NCBI GenBank assembly: GCA_946497775.1 | Contig: CAMMLS010000007.1 | Span: 1 to 37,908, forward strand | Direction of reading: 5' to 3' | DNA: 37,908 nt | DNA from: an uncultured Clostridium sp. | GTDB lineage: Bacteria > Bacillota > Clostridia > TANB77 > CAG-508 | Part shown: positions 19,807 through 30,654 of the stretch, piece after piece | How positions within the stretch are numbered: the first letter of the stretch is position 1 | Layout of the letters: each line of letters starts with the position of its first letter | Made by a program: the position numbers and the translations under genes | Notes under the pieces: model-generated | The model's input: the letters and a program-made list of their open reading frames with translations, nothing else | What the model was told of the DNA's origin: nothing | The model's database searches: none

Positions 19807-21807
19807 ATGGAAAAGGAAAATATTTTGGGAACTGAAAAAATTGGAAAGCTAATACGTAAGTTTTCTGTTCCATGCATTATATCATTAGTTGTAAATTCAT
19901 TATACAATATAGTTGACCAAATCTTTATTGGTTGGGGAGTAGGATATTTAGGAAATGGTGCTACAAATGTTGTTTTCCCAATTACTGTTTTGTGTTTAGC
20001 TTTTGCACTAATGTTTGGTGATGGAAGCTCAGCTTTTTTGAGCTTAAAATTAGGTGAAAAGAAGAAAGAAGAGGCTAAAAGAGGAGTTGCAAATGGAATT
20101 ATAATAGCTGTAATAGCTGCTATATTATTTGGAGTTGTTATTTTTGCTTTATTACCACAATTACTAAATCTATTTGGATGTACAGATGCTTTAAGAGATT
20201 ATGCAATAGGTTATGGCAGTATTATTGTAATAGGATTACCATTTATGATGATTGGAACAACTTTAAATTCTATTATAAGAGCAGATGGAAGTCCTAAATA
20301 TGCAATGACTTCAATGCTTACAGGTGCAATACTAAATGTAATATTAGACCCCATTTTTATTTTTGTATTTGGAATGGGAGTTGAAGGAGCTGCAATAGCT
20401 ACTGTAATAAGTCAATTTGTTACTTTTTTAATTAATGTTTTATATTTAAGAAAGTTTAAAAGTGTACCAATTAAGAAAGAAGACTTTAAATTTGAATTAT
20501 CATTATCTGGTAAGATATGTATGCTAGGAATAAGTAGTTTTATTACTCAAATTGCAATAGTAGTAGTTATGGCATTTGAAAATAATTTGCTTGTAAAATA
20601 TGGAGCACAATCAGAATATGGAGCAGAAATTCCAATTACTGTTATAGGAATTGTAATGAAAATTAGCCAAATACTAAATAGTATTATTATAGGAATTGCA
20701 GTTGGAGCACAACCTATTATTGGATATAATTATGGTGCTGGAAAATACGATAGAGTAAAGAAAGCTCTAAAAATAGTGCTAGGAACAAGTGTAATTATAA
20801 GTACAATAGCATTTATATTATTCCAAACTATACCAGATAAACTAATTTCAATATTTGGTAGTGGTGATGAATTATACATGGAATTTGCTTGTTTGGCATT
20901 TAGAACATATTTAATGCTATGCATAAGCATTGGCATACAAATTCCAGCAGGAATATTCTTTCAATCAATTGGTAAGGGACTTAAAAGTGCATTTATTTCT
21001 TTATCAAGACAAATATTATTCTTAATACCAGCAATGCTTATATTAGCAGAATTGTATGGAATACATGGATTCCTTTACGCTGGACCTGTTGCTGATGGAT
21101 TAGCATTTGTTATAGCAACAATACTACTTTTAGTAGAAGTAAAATACTTAAAGAAAACATATGCAGTAAGTCAAACATTAAGCGACAATACTGTTGTAGA
21201 TAACAATTTGAATAAACAAATAGTTATAACTCTTTCGAGAGAATATGGTTCAGGTGGTAGATATGTAGCAAAACTAGTCGCTGAAAAATTAGGAATAAAA
21301 CTATATGATAAAGATTTTGTTATAAAAGTAGCAGAAGAAACAGGACTATCTGAGGAATATATTGAACAAAATGAACAAAAAAGAACTAAGCTTGCACCAT
21401 TAAATAGTGGATATTATTCAGAATTTAATAATTCAGATGAATTATTTGCAAAAGAATCTGAGTTAATTAAAGAAATTGCGGACAAAGAATCTTGTATAAT
21501 AATAGGAAGATGTGCAGATAGCATATTGGCAGATAAAGAAAACATAGTTAAAGTATTTATTTATAGTACAATGGAAGATAAAATAAAAAGAGCAACTACA
21601 TATTATGGACTAGATAAAGAAAAAGCAGAAAAAGAAATTGTAAGAATAGAAAAACAAAGAGGAAATCACTATAAATATTATACAGGAAAAGAATGGAAAG
21701 ACTTTAAAAATTACGACATATGTATAAATAGTGATGCCCTAGGTGTAGAAAAAACAGCAGACATGATATGCGAGATTGTAAGAAAAAAAGAAGCAAGTTT
21801 AGTGTAA
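19807..21807 (+). CDS. MATE-family efflux transporter fused to C-terminal cytidylate-kinase-like domain
   Basis: N-terminal ~450 aa MATE (IGKLIRKFSVPCIISLVVNSLYNIVDQIFIG); C-terminal QIVITLSREYGSGGRYVAKLVAEKLGIKLYDKDFV...IIIGRCADSIL. Confidence 0.92.
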   Translation: MEKENILGTEKIGKLIRKFSVPCIISLVVNSLYNIVDQIFIGWGVGYLGNGATNVVFPITVLCLAFALMFGDGSSAFLSLKLGEKKKEEAKRGVANGIIIAVIAAILFGVVIFALLPQLLNLFGCTDALRDYAIGYGSIIVIGLPFMMIGTTLNSIIRADGSPKYAMTSMLTGAILNVILDPIFIFVFGMGVEGAAIATVISQFVTFLINVLYLRKFKSVPIKKEDFKFELSLSGKICMLGISSFITQIAIVVVMAFENNLLVKYGAQSEYGAEIPITVIGIVMKISQILNSIIIGIAVGAQPIIGYNYGAGKYDRVKKALKIVLGTSVIISTIAFILFQTIPDKLISIFGSGDELYMEFACLAFRTYLMLCISIGIQIPAGIFFQSIGKGLKSAFISLSRQILFLIPAMLILAELYGIHGFLYAGPVADGLAFVIATILLLVEVKYLKKTYAVSQTLSDNTVVDNNLNKQIVITLSREYGSGGRYVAKLVAEKLGIKLYDKDFVIKVAEETGLSEEYIEQNEQKRTKLAPLNSGYYSEFNNSDELFAKESELIKEIADKESCIIIGRCADSILADKENIVKVFIYSTMEDKIKRATTYYGLDKEKAEKEIVRIEKQRGNHYKYYTGKEWKDFKNYDICINSDALGVEKTADMICEIVRKKEASLV

Positions 21808-21831
21808 CTAAAAATAAACGGCATAAAAAAC

Positions 21832-21885
21832 TTCCTTTACAATGCGGTTATATTATTATATAATTACATTGTAAAGGAGTTTTTG
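21832..21885 (+). terminator. Hairpin terminator
   Basis: TCCTTTACAATG...CATTGTAAAGGA + GTTTTTGC. Confidence 0.75.
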
Positions 21886-21918
21886 CTTTAGCAAAATAAA
21901 AGATATGGAGGGATAATT

Positions 21919-22780
21919 ATGAATAAAAAACGAAAATTATGGTAGCAGTAATAGCAATAGTAATATTAATTGCTGTTTTAGTGTTAATATGGCAACTACG
22001 TGAAGAAAAAAATAGTAAAGAACTTGAAAATGATAATATGAGTGCAACTTTACAAGCAGTAGTAGTAAAAGTAAATGAAAATAGTTTACTTGCTATGGAT
22101 ATAGGAGAAACACCTTCATTATATAGCATAGGATTAAGTAATTTTAAAGATGTTGATTTTGAAAAAGATCAAGAGATTTTAATTTATTTTGATGGAATGG
22201 TAATGGACTCTTATCCAGCACAACTTGGTAATATTGGAAAAATTGAAATAATAAAAGAAAAAAGTGATATTACAATACCAGATGATATACTAAGATATTG
22301 TTATAATTCAAAAGATAATGTAACTATTACAATATCTGAGCTAACAAATAGTGGAATAACTTTAAATATAAAAGATACAAATGAATTACCATATAATTAT
22401 GCACATAGTTATATAATTAATAAAAAAGTTAAAAATGAAGCCTATACTGGTATAGGAGAGCAAATGGGAGAAAACACAAGTAACTCTACTGCCGGCTACA
22501 CTCGGAACTGGAACAGAATATATATGGAAAGAAGTAGAAAAAATTTCAAATATTACTAGTGAAAGTACAGAAGAAACTTCGATATATAACTTGCCAGCAG
22601 CAAATGATAATGAACAATATTTTATAGATGGAAGAAAATTCAATTGGACAAAATTATATGGAACATTAGGTGAGCGGAGAATATGAATTTATATTATCTG
22701 ATGATGATTCGATTACTATAAGAGTAAAATTTACAATAAGTGCAGATGGAAAATTAGTGTATGATGAACCTGAATTTTAA
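21919..22780 (+). CDS. Membrane-anchored protein of unknown function; continuous only if CGGA at 22503 and 22675 are each read as one codon
   Basis: MVAVIAIVILIAVLVLIWQLREEKNSKELENDN...STAGYT-[CGGA=G]-TGTEYIWKEVEKISNITSES...LYGTLGE-[CGGA=G]-EYEFILSDDDSITIRVKFTISADGKLVYDEPEF*. Start ambiguous: the SD-associated ATG 21919 is in another frame from ATG 21939. Confidence 0.65.
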
Positions 22781-22831
22781 TACAGTTTTATGTTTTTATG
22801 ATTTATATAAGAAAAGTTGGGAGGTGTAAAA

Positions 22832-22987
22832 ATGTATAAAACAGTTGTTATAGAATATTCACCAAAAGCAGATGATATGGCACAAAAAGTAGAAGAAAAA
22901 GCAAATGAAATGTTACAAGATGGTTATGAGTTAATTACTATGTCAATTACAGGTACAGCAAAAGCGATTTTAGTATTTAAAAAATAA
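22832..22987 (+). CDS. Small conserved-looking protein (51 aa)
   Basis: SD GGGAGG; MYKTVVIEYSPKADDMAQKVEEKANEMLQDGYELITMSITGTAKAILVFKK. Confidence 0.7.
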   Translation: MYKTVVIEYSPKADDMAQKVEEKANEMLQDGYELITMSITGTAKAILVFKK

Positions 22988-23022
22988 GGAGTTTTTTATT
23001 TGTAGGAGCAAGGAACATAAAG

Positions 23023-24054
23023 ATGAATACATATTATAATAGCATGAATAAAGAAATAAAAGAATATTTTGAAATTTTAGAACCTAATTTTCCAGAATGG
23101 TTAAATGAGTATATAGAAACAAAAGAATTATTATCACAACAATATATTAGTGTTACTTGCGGTACTATATATTCAGATTTATTTGAAAGCAATTTTTTCT
23201 TTTCCAGTTTAGACCATTCTATTGCAGTTGCTCTAATTGTTTGGCATTTTACGCATGATAAAAAACAAACTTTATCTGGTTTATTTCATGATATAGCTAC
23301 GCCAGTATTTAAACATTGCATAGATTTCCTAAATGGAGATTATATGAAACAAGAGTCAACAGAAAATTTAACGACAGACATAATTAAAAATTCAAAAGAA
23401 ATAATGGAATCATTAAAAAGAGATAAAATTGATATTGCCGAAGTAGATAATTACCATTTATACCCAATAGCGGACAATGATACTCCAAAATTATCTGCTG
23501 ACAGATTAGAGTATTCTCTTTCTAATGCTTTATTTACTTATAAAATGCTAAATCTTGAAACTATTAAAGACATATATAATGATATAGAAATTCAAAAAAA
23601 TGAAGAAGATGAATTAGAGCTAGGTTTTAAAACTAAGAAAATAGCAAGAGATTTTGTTAGAATTACAAGTAAGTTATCTATTATATATCGTGAAGATAGA
23701 ACAAGATACTCTATGCAATTTTTAGCAGATATTTTAAAAAGACTAAGCAATGAAAACAAAATTTCCCAAAAAGATTTATATACTTTAAAAGAAAGTGAAG
23801 TAATTAACATTATAGAAAATTCTGATTATAGTAAATTATTTAATATTTGGAAAAATGCTAAAAAAGTAAAAATATCAAAAGAAGAACCAAAAAATGTCTA
23901 CTATGTACATCATGGAGTAAAAGTTAGATACATAGACCCATTATTTAAAGGAAAAAGAATGTCCAAATGCTGTAAAATTGCAAATAAATTAATAGAAAAG
24001 AATCTGAATTATGATATGAATAATTATGTGTATTTAGATTTAAATTTTGATTAA
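23023..24054 (+). CDS. HD-domain phosphohydrolase-like protein
   Basis: LDHSIAVALIVWHFTHDKKQTLSGLFHDIATPVFKHCIDFLNGD...DRLEYSLSNAL. Confidence 0.75.
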   Translation: MNTYYNSMNKEIKEYFEILEPNFPEWLNEYIETKELLSQQYISVTCGTIYSDLFESNFFFSSLDHSIAVALIVWHFTHDKKQTLSGLFHDIATPVFKHCIDFLNGDYMKQESTENLTTDIIKNSKEIMESLKRDKIDIAEVDNYHLYPIADNDTPKLSADRLEYSLSNALFTYKMLNLETIKDIYNDIEIQKNEEDELELGFKTKKIARDFVRITSKLSIIYREDRTRYSMQFLADILKRLSNENKISQKDLYTLKESEVINIIENSDYSKLFNIWKNAKKVKISKEEPKNVYYVHHGVKVRYIDPLFKGKRMSKCCKIANKLIEKNLNYDMNNYVYLDLNFD

Positions 24055-24178
24055 TATATATGAGAACAACAAACAAATTGTTAAATATAAGCTATTGAGA
24101 AGCAAATAAATTATGAATTATAATGATTTGAAAGAAGAAATTACACTAAATAAAATGAAAGGTTAAATTGGTATTAAA

Positions 24179-24730
24179 ATGAACCAAAATAAGAAAGTAA
24201 TTATTGGACTTTTTATTACATTGATTATAATTATTAGTATAGTTGTTACATACAAGCTAACTGAAAAAAGTATTACAGATAGAGAAGACTTTAATTTTGA
24301 AATACAAAATATTAGTCCTATTCCTGTTAACACTGAAAGTAATGCAATAAAATGGGAAGAAATTACAGCCAATGGAATTAATGAAGAATTACTATTTCAA
24401 AATGTAGATGAAGAATTATTAACACAAATTGCAACAGAACTTCAAACACTAGTAGAGGAAGAAGCAGAGGCAGAAAGGAAAAATCCAGAAATAGTAATTA
24501 CAGAAGGATGGACAAGAGTATTTAAAAGTGAAAGATACAAAAAAGTTTTAAATATGGGAACTCCTGCTATGAAACCATTATACTTAATTTTATATAAAAG
24601 CCCTAATGCAGGTTTATATGAATATATGTGTGCAAATGCATTATATGAATTATCTGGATATGACTTTGAGTGGACAAATTCAAAAGAATTCTTAGAAAAA
24701 TTTAATGAAAAGATATTAGAAGAAAACTAG
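24179..24730 (+). CDS. Hypothetical membrane-anchored protein
   Basis: N-terminal TM segment; 183 aa. Confidence 0.6.
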   Translation: MNQNKKVIIGLFITLIIIISIVVTYKLTEKSITDREDFNFEIQNISPIPVNTESNAIKWEEITANGINEELLFQNVDEELLTQIATELQTLVEEEAEAERKNPEIVITEGWTRVFKSERYKKVLNMGTPAMKPLYLILYKSPNAGLYEYMCANALYELSGYDFEWTNSKEFLEKFNEKILEEN

Positions 24731-25026
24731 TAATTAATTAAATAGATAATTATAGACTCATCAGAAATGATTGGGTCTTTTATTATATAAAATAAAACTT
24801 ATGAACTTTTTATAATTCATAAGTTGTTTTCAATTGGAGCAAATTACATACAAGTTACGAACTTTGTTCTCTTTCTAGAAATATTATAGAATAAATAAAA
24901 ATAATTTTCAATACTTATATAAAACAAATTCAAAAAAGATGGACTTGGACAGTTTTTTTGGAATAAACATTGATAAAAAATTATTTTTAGTATATACTAT
25001 TATTAGTTTATTAAAGGAGATATGTT

Positions 25027-26283
25027 ATGGAAATTGAAAGAAATTATTATTTAAGTAAATTAATATCTAAAAAAGAAAATAAACTTATAAAAATAATTAC
25101 TGGAATTAGAAGAAGTGGTAAATCATACTTACTCGATCCAATTTTTAAGAACTATTTACTAGAAAGCGGTGTTAAAGAAAATCACATTATAAAATTAGAA
25201 TTAGACTCTATTGAGAACGAAGAATATACTAACCCTAAAAAACTTTATGAATATATTATGAATAAAGTAACTGATAACAATACTTACTATATTATTTTAG
25301 ACGAAATTCAAAAAGTAGATAATTTTGAAAGTGTTTTAAATAGCTTTTTAAGAAAATCAAATCTAGATGTATATGTAACAGGAAGTAATTCTAAATTCTT
25401 GTCTTCAGATATAATTACTGAATTTAGAGGTCGTGGTGATGAGATAAAAGTTTATCCTCTAAGCTTTTCTGAGTTTATGTCAGTATATGATGGTAATGAA
25501 GTAAAAGGTTTAGATGAATATATAATTTATGGAGGATTACCTCTAATTACAACTTTTAAAACAGTTGAAGAAAAAATCGATTACTTAAATTTTCAAAAAG
25601 ATAATGTATATATTAATGACGTAATTGAAAGAAATAATATAAGAAACGATGAAGAATTAAAAACTTTAATAGAAATAATATCTTCAAGTATAGGTTCTCT
25701 TACTAATCCAACAAAACTATATAATACATTTATCAGTAAAGGAAATAAAAATATTACAAATAAAACAATAGCATTATATTTAAAGTATTTAGAAGAAGCT
25801 TTTTTAATTGAAAAATCTAAAAGATTTGATGTAAAAGGAAAAAAATATATTGAAACTCCATCAAAATATTATTTTGTAGATATTGGAATTAGAAATAGTT
25901 TAATTAATTTTAGACAATTAGAAAAGACTCATATAATGGAAAATATAATATATACAGAACTTAGAAGAAGAGGTTTTAATGTAGATGTAGGTGTTGTAGA
26001 AAAAAGAAATAATTTAAATAACGGCAAAAAAGATTATAAACAATTAGAGATAGATTTTGTAGTAAATAAAGGTAGTGATAAATATTATATTCAATCAGCA
26101 TATAGTATAGAGGACGATAATAAAAAAAAGCAAGAGCTACAATCACTTTTAAATGTAGGAGATAATTTCAAAAAAATAGTTATAGTTTATGATCATTTTA
26201 TTAAATGGCAAGATGATAATGGAATAATATATATGAGTATATATGACTTTTTATTAAACGAAAATAGCCTTAAAGAAGCATAA
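25027..26283 (+). CDS. AAA ATPase with DUF4143 domain
   Basis: ITGIRRSGKSYLL (Walker A), YIILDEIQKV (Walker B), VYVTGSNSKFLSSDIITEFRGRGDEIKVYPLSFSEF. Confidence 0.9.
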   Translation: MEIERNYYLSKLISKKENKLIKIITGIRRSGKSYLLDPIFKNYLLESGVKENHIIKLELDSIENEEYTNPKKLYEYIMNKVTDNNTYYIILDEIQKVDNFESVLNSFLRKSNLDVYVTGSNSKFLSSDIITEFRGRGDEIKVYPLSFSEFMSVYDGNEVKGLDEYIIYGGLPLITTFKTVEEKIDYLNFQKDNVYINDVIERNNIRNDEELKTLIEIISSSIGSLTNPTKLYNTFISKGNKNITNKTIALYLKYLEEAFLIEKSKRFDVKGKKYIETPSKYYFVDIGIRNSLINFRQLEKTHIMENIIYTELRRRGFNVDVGVVEKRNNLNNGKKDYKQLEIDFVVNKGSDKYYIQSAYSIEDDNKKKQELQSLLNVGDNFKKIVIVYDHFIKWQDDNGIIYMSIYDFLLNENSLKEA

Positions 26284-26288
26284 AAATT

Positions 26289-26317
26289 AAGACTGATAGT
26301 ATTAATCTATCAGTCTT
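26289..26317 (+). terminator. Hairpin terminator
   Basis: AAGACTGATAG-TATTAAT-CTATCAGTCTT. Confidence 0.6.
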
Positions 26318-26348
26318 AAAAAATTCCCATTTGGGAGTACAAATTCAG

Positions 26349-26422
<74 letters not shown>

Positions 26423-26552
26423 ATTTATTTTATTATAATGGATATTTATTAAAAAATCAATTAATTATTATTAAAATTTTAATTTAAAATTGCAAATGAA
26501 TTTAAAATACAGTATAATGATTACAATCTTATATGGAGAAAGGGGATAAAAT

Positions 26553-27278
26553 ATGATTGTAATAAATAATGTTAACAAATCATATGTAAAAGGCAAAAAA
26601 ACTATTGATACACTAAATTTAGAAATAAAAAATGGTGAAATTTTTGGATTTCTAGGACCAAATGGAGCGGGAAAGACTACCACTATCAAAATGATAACAG
26701 GTATACTAAACCCTGATGATGGTGAAATTTTAATAGATGGGAAAAACATTAAAGCAGAACCAATACAGGCAAAAAAGCAATTTGGGTATGTTCCAGATAG
26801 CCCAGATATGTTTTTAAAACTAAAGGGCATAGAATTTTTAAATTTTATAGCAGATATTTATGAAATTCCAGAAGAAGAGAGAAAAGAAAAAATAGAATAT
26901 TTAACGAAAGAGTTTGAAATATATGATAATTTAGATGAAACAATGCAAAGTTATTCTCATGGTATGAGACAAAAAATTTTAGTTGTAAGTGTTTTAATGC
27001 ACAATCCTAAAAATTGGATTTTAGACGAACCAATGACAGGGCTAGATCCAAAAGCATCTTTTAAACTTAAAGAATTAATGAGAAAACATGCAAATGAAGG
27101 AAATAGTGTGTTCTTTTCTACACATATATTAGAGGTTGCAGAAAAAATATGTGATAGAGTTGGTATAATAAATAAAGGAAAACTTATTTTTGTTGGAACT
27201 GTAAAAGAGTTAAGAGATAAATTTGCAGAAGATGGTTCACTAGAACAATTATTCTTAGAGATAACAGAAAATGAATAA
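26553..27278 (+). CDS. ABC transporter ATP-binding protein
   Basis: FGFLGPNGAGKTTTIKMITG; SHGMRQKILVVSVLMHNPKNWILDEPMTGLDP. Confidence 0.95.
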   Translation: MIVINNVNKSYVKGKKTIDTLNLEIKNGEIFGFLGPNGAGKTTTIKMITGILNPDDGEILIDGKNIKAEPIQAKKQFGYVPDSPDMFLKLKGIEFLNFIADIYEIPEEERKEKIEYLTKEFEIYDNLDETMQSYSHGMRQKILVVSVLMHNPKNWILDEPMTGLDPKASFKLKELMRKHANEGNSVFFSTHILEVAEKICDRVGIINKGKLIFVGTVKELRDKFAEDGSLEQLFLEITENE

Positions 27279-28923
27279 AATATTAAAATTAACAAAAGTT
27301 TTCCTTAAAACATCTTTTTCAAGATATCAAGAAACCTCTAAAAAACAAACCCTATCTGGTAAAATATTAAAGATAGTTGGAATAATTATTTTATGTATAT
27401 ATTTAATGGCTATATTTGGATTCATAAGCTTTGGAATGATAGATGCACTAAATCAAGTAGGACAACCAGCATTATTTTTAGGGCTAGCACTTTTAAGTGT
27501 GGCTATTTTGCTAATAATACAAACACTTATTACATCTATAAATTTATTCTATTTTGCAAAAGATATAGAATATATATTGCCATTTCCGCTAAAACCATAT
27601 GAAATAGTTATTGCAAAATTTAATACTTTAATTATTACAGAATATGTAACAGTATTTATATTCATGTTAGCACCATTTGTTATATATGGAATATTAACAG
27701 GTGCAACTATTCTCTATTACTTATATGCGTTACTTGTATTACTTATATTTCCAATATTACCAGCAATAATAGCTTGCATAATAGTAATGATTGCAATGTG
27801 CTTTTCTAGACTTACAAAAAACAAAGATAAATTTCAAGTTATTGCAACAATTATATTAATACTTGCGGTAATATTTATGCAAATGAATCTAACAGGACAA
27901 AATGAAACAACCAATGAACAAATGATTCAAATGATAACACAAGTAAATGGATTAGTAGAGCAAATAGACGATTATTTTATTACATTAGGAGATAGTATAA
28001 ATGCAATAACAAATTATAATAATATAAATGGATTATTATCTTTATTAAAATTGATAGGAATAACTCTAATTGCATATATAGTATTCGTATTTTTGGCACA
28101 AAAACTTTACCTTAAAGGAGCAATAGGAGCAGGGTATAGTGGTAAAAAGAAAAAAGTAAAAAATAAATCTGGGTTAAATTATAAAAGGCAAAAAATAGGA
28201 TTTTCATATGTAAAAAAAGAACTAATTATATTATTTAAAAATCCAATATTTTTTACACAATGTATACTTCCTTCTGCACTTATACCAATAATAATGATAA
28301 TATCTGTAATTGCTAGTATGGGAGGAACAGAACAACTAAATCAGCTTGGAACAAAAGATATAGAAATTAGCAATACTGTGGGAATGCTAATTATAACAGG
28401 GATAAATGTATTTTTATATGTAATGAATTTTATTTCAGTTACTGCAATTTCAAGAGATGGAGAAAACGCAGTTTTTATGAAATACATTCCTTTATCACTT
28501 TCAAAACAATGCACATATAAAATAATTCCAGCAGTTATTATGAATATGCTTACAATAGCTATAATAATTACAATTGCCATAGTACTTTTTAAAGTAACAA
28601 TATTATTTGCAATTATAAGTGCAATAATATCAATTTTATTTAGCATACTTTATTCATATTTGATGATAATAGTAGATTTAAAGAGGCCAAAGCTAAAATG
28701 GGATACAGAATATGCAGTAGTAAAACAAAACTTTAATATGATATTTGAATTTGCACTAAGTATTGCAATTATAATTTTATTAATACCAATAGGTTTTATA
28801 ATGGCAAAAATATCTTATATAATAACTGCAATATTATTTGCAATTATTCTTGTAGCAGGAATTTATTTAATAAGAAAATATATAGATAAAAATCAATTAA
28901 AATTATTTGAGAAAATAAATTAA
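27271..28923 (+). CDS. ABC exporter permease
   Basis: 550 aa with many TM segments; translationally overlapped with the ATPase gene. Confidence 0.85.
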   Translation: MNKILKLTKVFLKTSFSRYQETSKKQTLSGKILKIVGIIILCIYLMAIFGFISFGMIDALNQVGQPALFLGLALLSVAILLIIQTLITSINLFYFAKDIEYILPFPLKPYEIVIAKFNTLIITEYVTVFIFMLAPFVIYGILTGATILYYLYALLVLLIFPILPAIIACIIVMIAMCFSRLTKNKDKFQVIATIILILAVIFMQMNLTGQNETTNEQMIQMITQVNGLVEQIDDYFITLGDSINAITNYNNINGLLSLLKLIGITLIAYIVFVFLAQKLYLKGAIGAGYSGKKKKVKNKSGLNYKRQKIGFSYVKKELIILFKNPIFFTQCILPSALIPIIMIISVIASMGGTEQLNQLGTKDIEISNTVGMLIITGINVFLYVMNFISVTAISRDGENAVFMKYIPLSLSKQCTYKIIPAVIMNMLTIAIIITIAIVLFKVTILFAIISAIISILFSILYSYLMIIVDLKRPKLKWDTEYAVVKQNFNMIFEFALSIAIIILLIPIGFIMAKISYIITAILFAIILVAGIYLIRKYIDKNQLKLFEKIN

Positions 28924-28926
28924 ATA

Positions 28927-28971
28927 AAAAAGACTAAATCTAATTAACATTTTAGATTTAGTCTTTTTTAT
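28927..28971. terminator. Bidirectional terminator
   Basis: AAAAAGACTAAATCTAATTAACATTTTAGATTTAGTCTTTTTT between convergent genes. Confidence 0.85.
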
Positions 28972-29526
28972 TTATATATCCATTTGACTACCTAAAAAAC
29001 CGGCGGCAGACTGAATAACTTTAAGTTCAACATCTCCCATTTTTGTAGTAGCATCTTTTGATAATAATATTATGCTACCAATTGTATCACCTTGCGAAAC
29101 AATTGGATATACTACTTGTGAATTGAATTTTCTTTCTCTATTATCATTTTGAGTTATAGGTAAAGAAATTTCATTATTTTCAGAACTTTTATAAATTTCT
29201 TTATTATCCATAACTTCTTCAAGCTCTGGACTTAAATTCTGACCAAAAAATTCTTTTTTTGGAGCACCAGATATTGCAATAACACTATCTTTATCTGTTA
29301 TACAAGCAATATGACCAGTTGTTTTTGCAAGTGTTTCTGCATATCCTATTGCAAATTCAGATAATTCTCCAATTGGAGAATATTTTTTTAATATAACTTC
29401 ACCATTTTTATCTGTAAAGATTTCTAATGGATCGCCTTCTTTTATTCTTAATGTTTTCCTAATTTCTTTTGGAATAACAATTCTACCTAAATCATCAATT
29501 CTTCTAACTACACCTGTTGCTTTCAA
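28972..29526 (-). CDS. spoVT: Stage V sporulation protein T (AbrB-type regulator)
   Basis: MKATGVVRRIDDLGRIVIPKEIRKTLRIKEGDPLEIFTDKNGEVILKKYSPIGEL plus GAF-like C-terminal domain. Confidence 0.92.
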   Translation of the reverse strand: MKATGVVRRIDDLGRIVIPKEIRKTLRIKEGDPLEIFTDKNGEVILKKYSPIGELSEFAIGYAETLAKTTGHIACITDKDSVIAISGAPKKEFFGQNLSPELEEVMDNKEIYKSSENNEISLPITQNDNRERKFNSQVVYPIVSQGDTIGSIILLSKDATTKMGDVELKVIQSAAGFLGSQMDI

Positions 29527-29676
29527 AATTTTCCCTCCTTTAAAAATCTATTTAATCCTATTATTGATAATTTATGAAAATTTATGCATAAAATTTATAA
29601 AAAAATCAAAAAAAGACACATTTTGTCATTGGTAGAAATATAATAAAGTATAACCTAAAAAAAGGGGGAATAATTA

Positions 29677-30018
29677 ATGTATAGAAATTGTAAATGCCAC
29701 TGTCAATGCATGCAAAACAACGACGTGTGTGATGCATATGAAAGTAAATGCTCAAATGTACCAAGTGGATATAATAATTATGGGGATGAATGTATGTGTG
29801 GATTTGATGAAGAAGAAAATTTATTTCCAGAAAATCCAATGCTTGCACAAAGCTATGTACCTTGGCAAAGAATGAATAAAACATTTTTACCAGAAGTTGG
29901 ATTAAGAATGGGAACAATATTTCCAGAATTAGTAAGCCCATATTGCCCAGGGCAATCTATGGATGAAATAAGATATATTGAAGAAACCAATAGAATAGGA
30001 AAGGGGTGTAATAGATAA
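29677..30018 (+). CDS. cotJA: Spore coat protein CotJA family
   Basis: PMLAQSYVPWQRMNKTFLPEVGLRMGTIFPELVSPY; followed by CotJB and CotJC. Confidence 0.85.
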   Translation: MYRNCKCHCQCMQNNDVCDAYESKCSNVPSGYNNYGDECMCGFDEEENLFPENPMLAQSYVPWQRMNKTFLPEVGLRMGTIFPELVSPYCPGQSMDEIRYIEETNRIGKGCNR

Positions 30019-30308
30019 TGAACTGTAATGAAGAACATATGGAATGTGAAAATAAAAGAGATGAAGTAAGAGAAAACATGATGATGCAAATACGTGAATT
30101 GAATTTCGCAATAATTGAATTAGGTTTATATTTAGATACACAACCCGAAGACCAACGAGCACTTTATTTGCATAGAGAATATGCAAAAAGGTTAAGAGAC
30201 TTAAAAGACAAATACCAGAAAATGTATGGACCATTAAGTATTTATTATCCATGCAATAAATGGAGATGGCTAGAAGAACCATGGCCTTGGGAAAGGGGGA
30301 ATTATTAA
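30018..30308 (+). CDS. cotJB: Spore coat protein CotJB
   Basis: MMQIRELNFAIIELGLYLDTQPEDQRALYLHREYAKRLRDLKDKYQKMYGPLSI...WRWLEEPWPWE. Confidence 0.92.
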   Translation: MNCNEEHMECENKRDEVRENMMMQIRELNFAIIELGLYLDTQPEDQRALYLHREYAKRLRDLKDKYQKMYGPLSIYYPCNKWRWLEEPWPWERGNY

Positions 30309-30514
30309 TGTGGACTTATCAAAAAGCATTAGAATATCCAATAAATATAAAATGTAAAAATCCAATGCTTGCTAAATTTATAATATCTCAATATGGTGGA
30401 CCAGATGGAGAACTTGCAGCATCACTTAGATATTTATCTCAAAGATTTGGAATGCCAGATGAAAATGCAAAAGCAATTTTAAACGATATTGGTACAGAAG
30501 AATTAGTTAATTAA
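30308..30514 (+). pseudogene. cotJC: 5' portion of interrupted cotJC (manganese-catalase-like spore coat protein)
   Basis: MWTYQKALEYPINIKCKNPMLAKFIISQYGGPDGELAASLRYLSQRFGMPDENAKAILNDIGTEE then a divergent LVN* at the element junction. Confidence 0.92.
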
Positions 30515-30654
30515 GTAATCGTTTGAATTGGCTAAACTGTTATAGATGTTTATAAAAAATTTTTTGATGTTAAAAAATTGGAAAATTTTAATCTGAAAAT
30601 TTATAAATAAATAGATATAAAAAGGAAAGACTAAATATTGTCGGAGGTGAAAAA

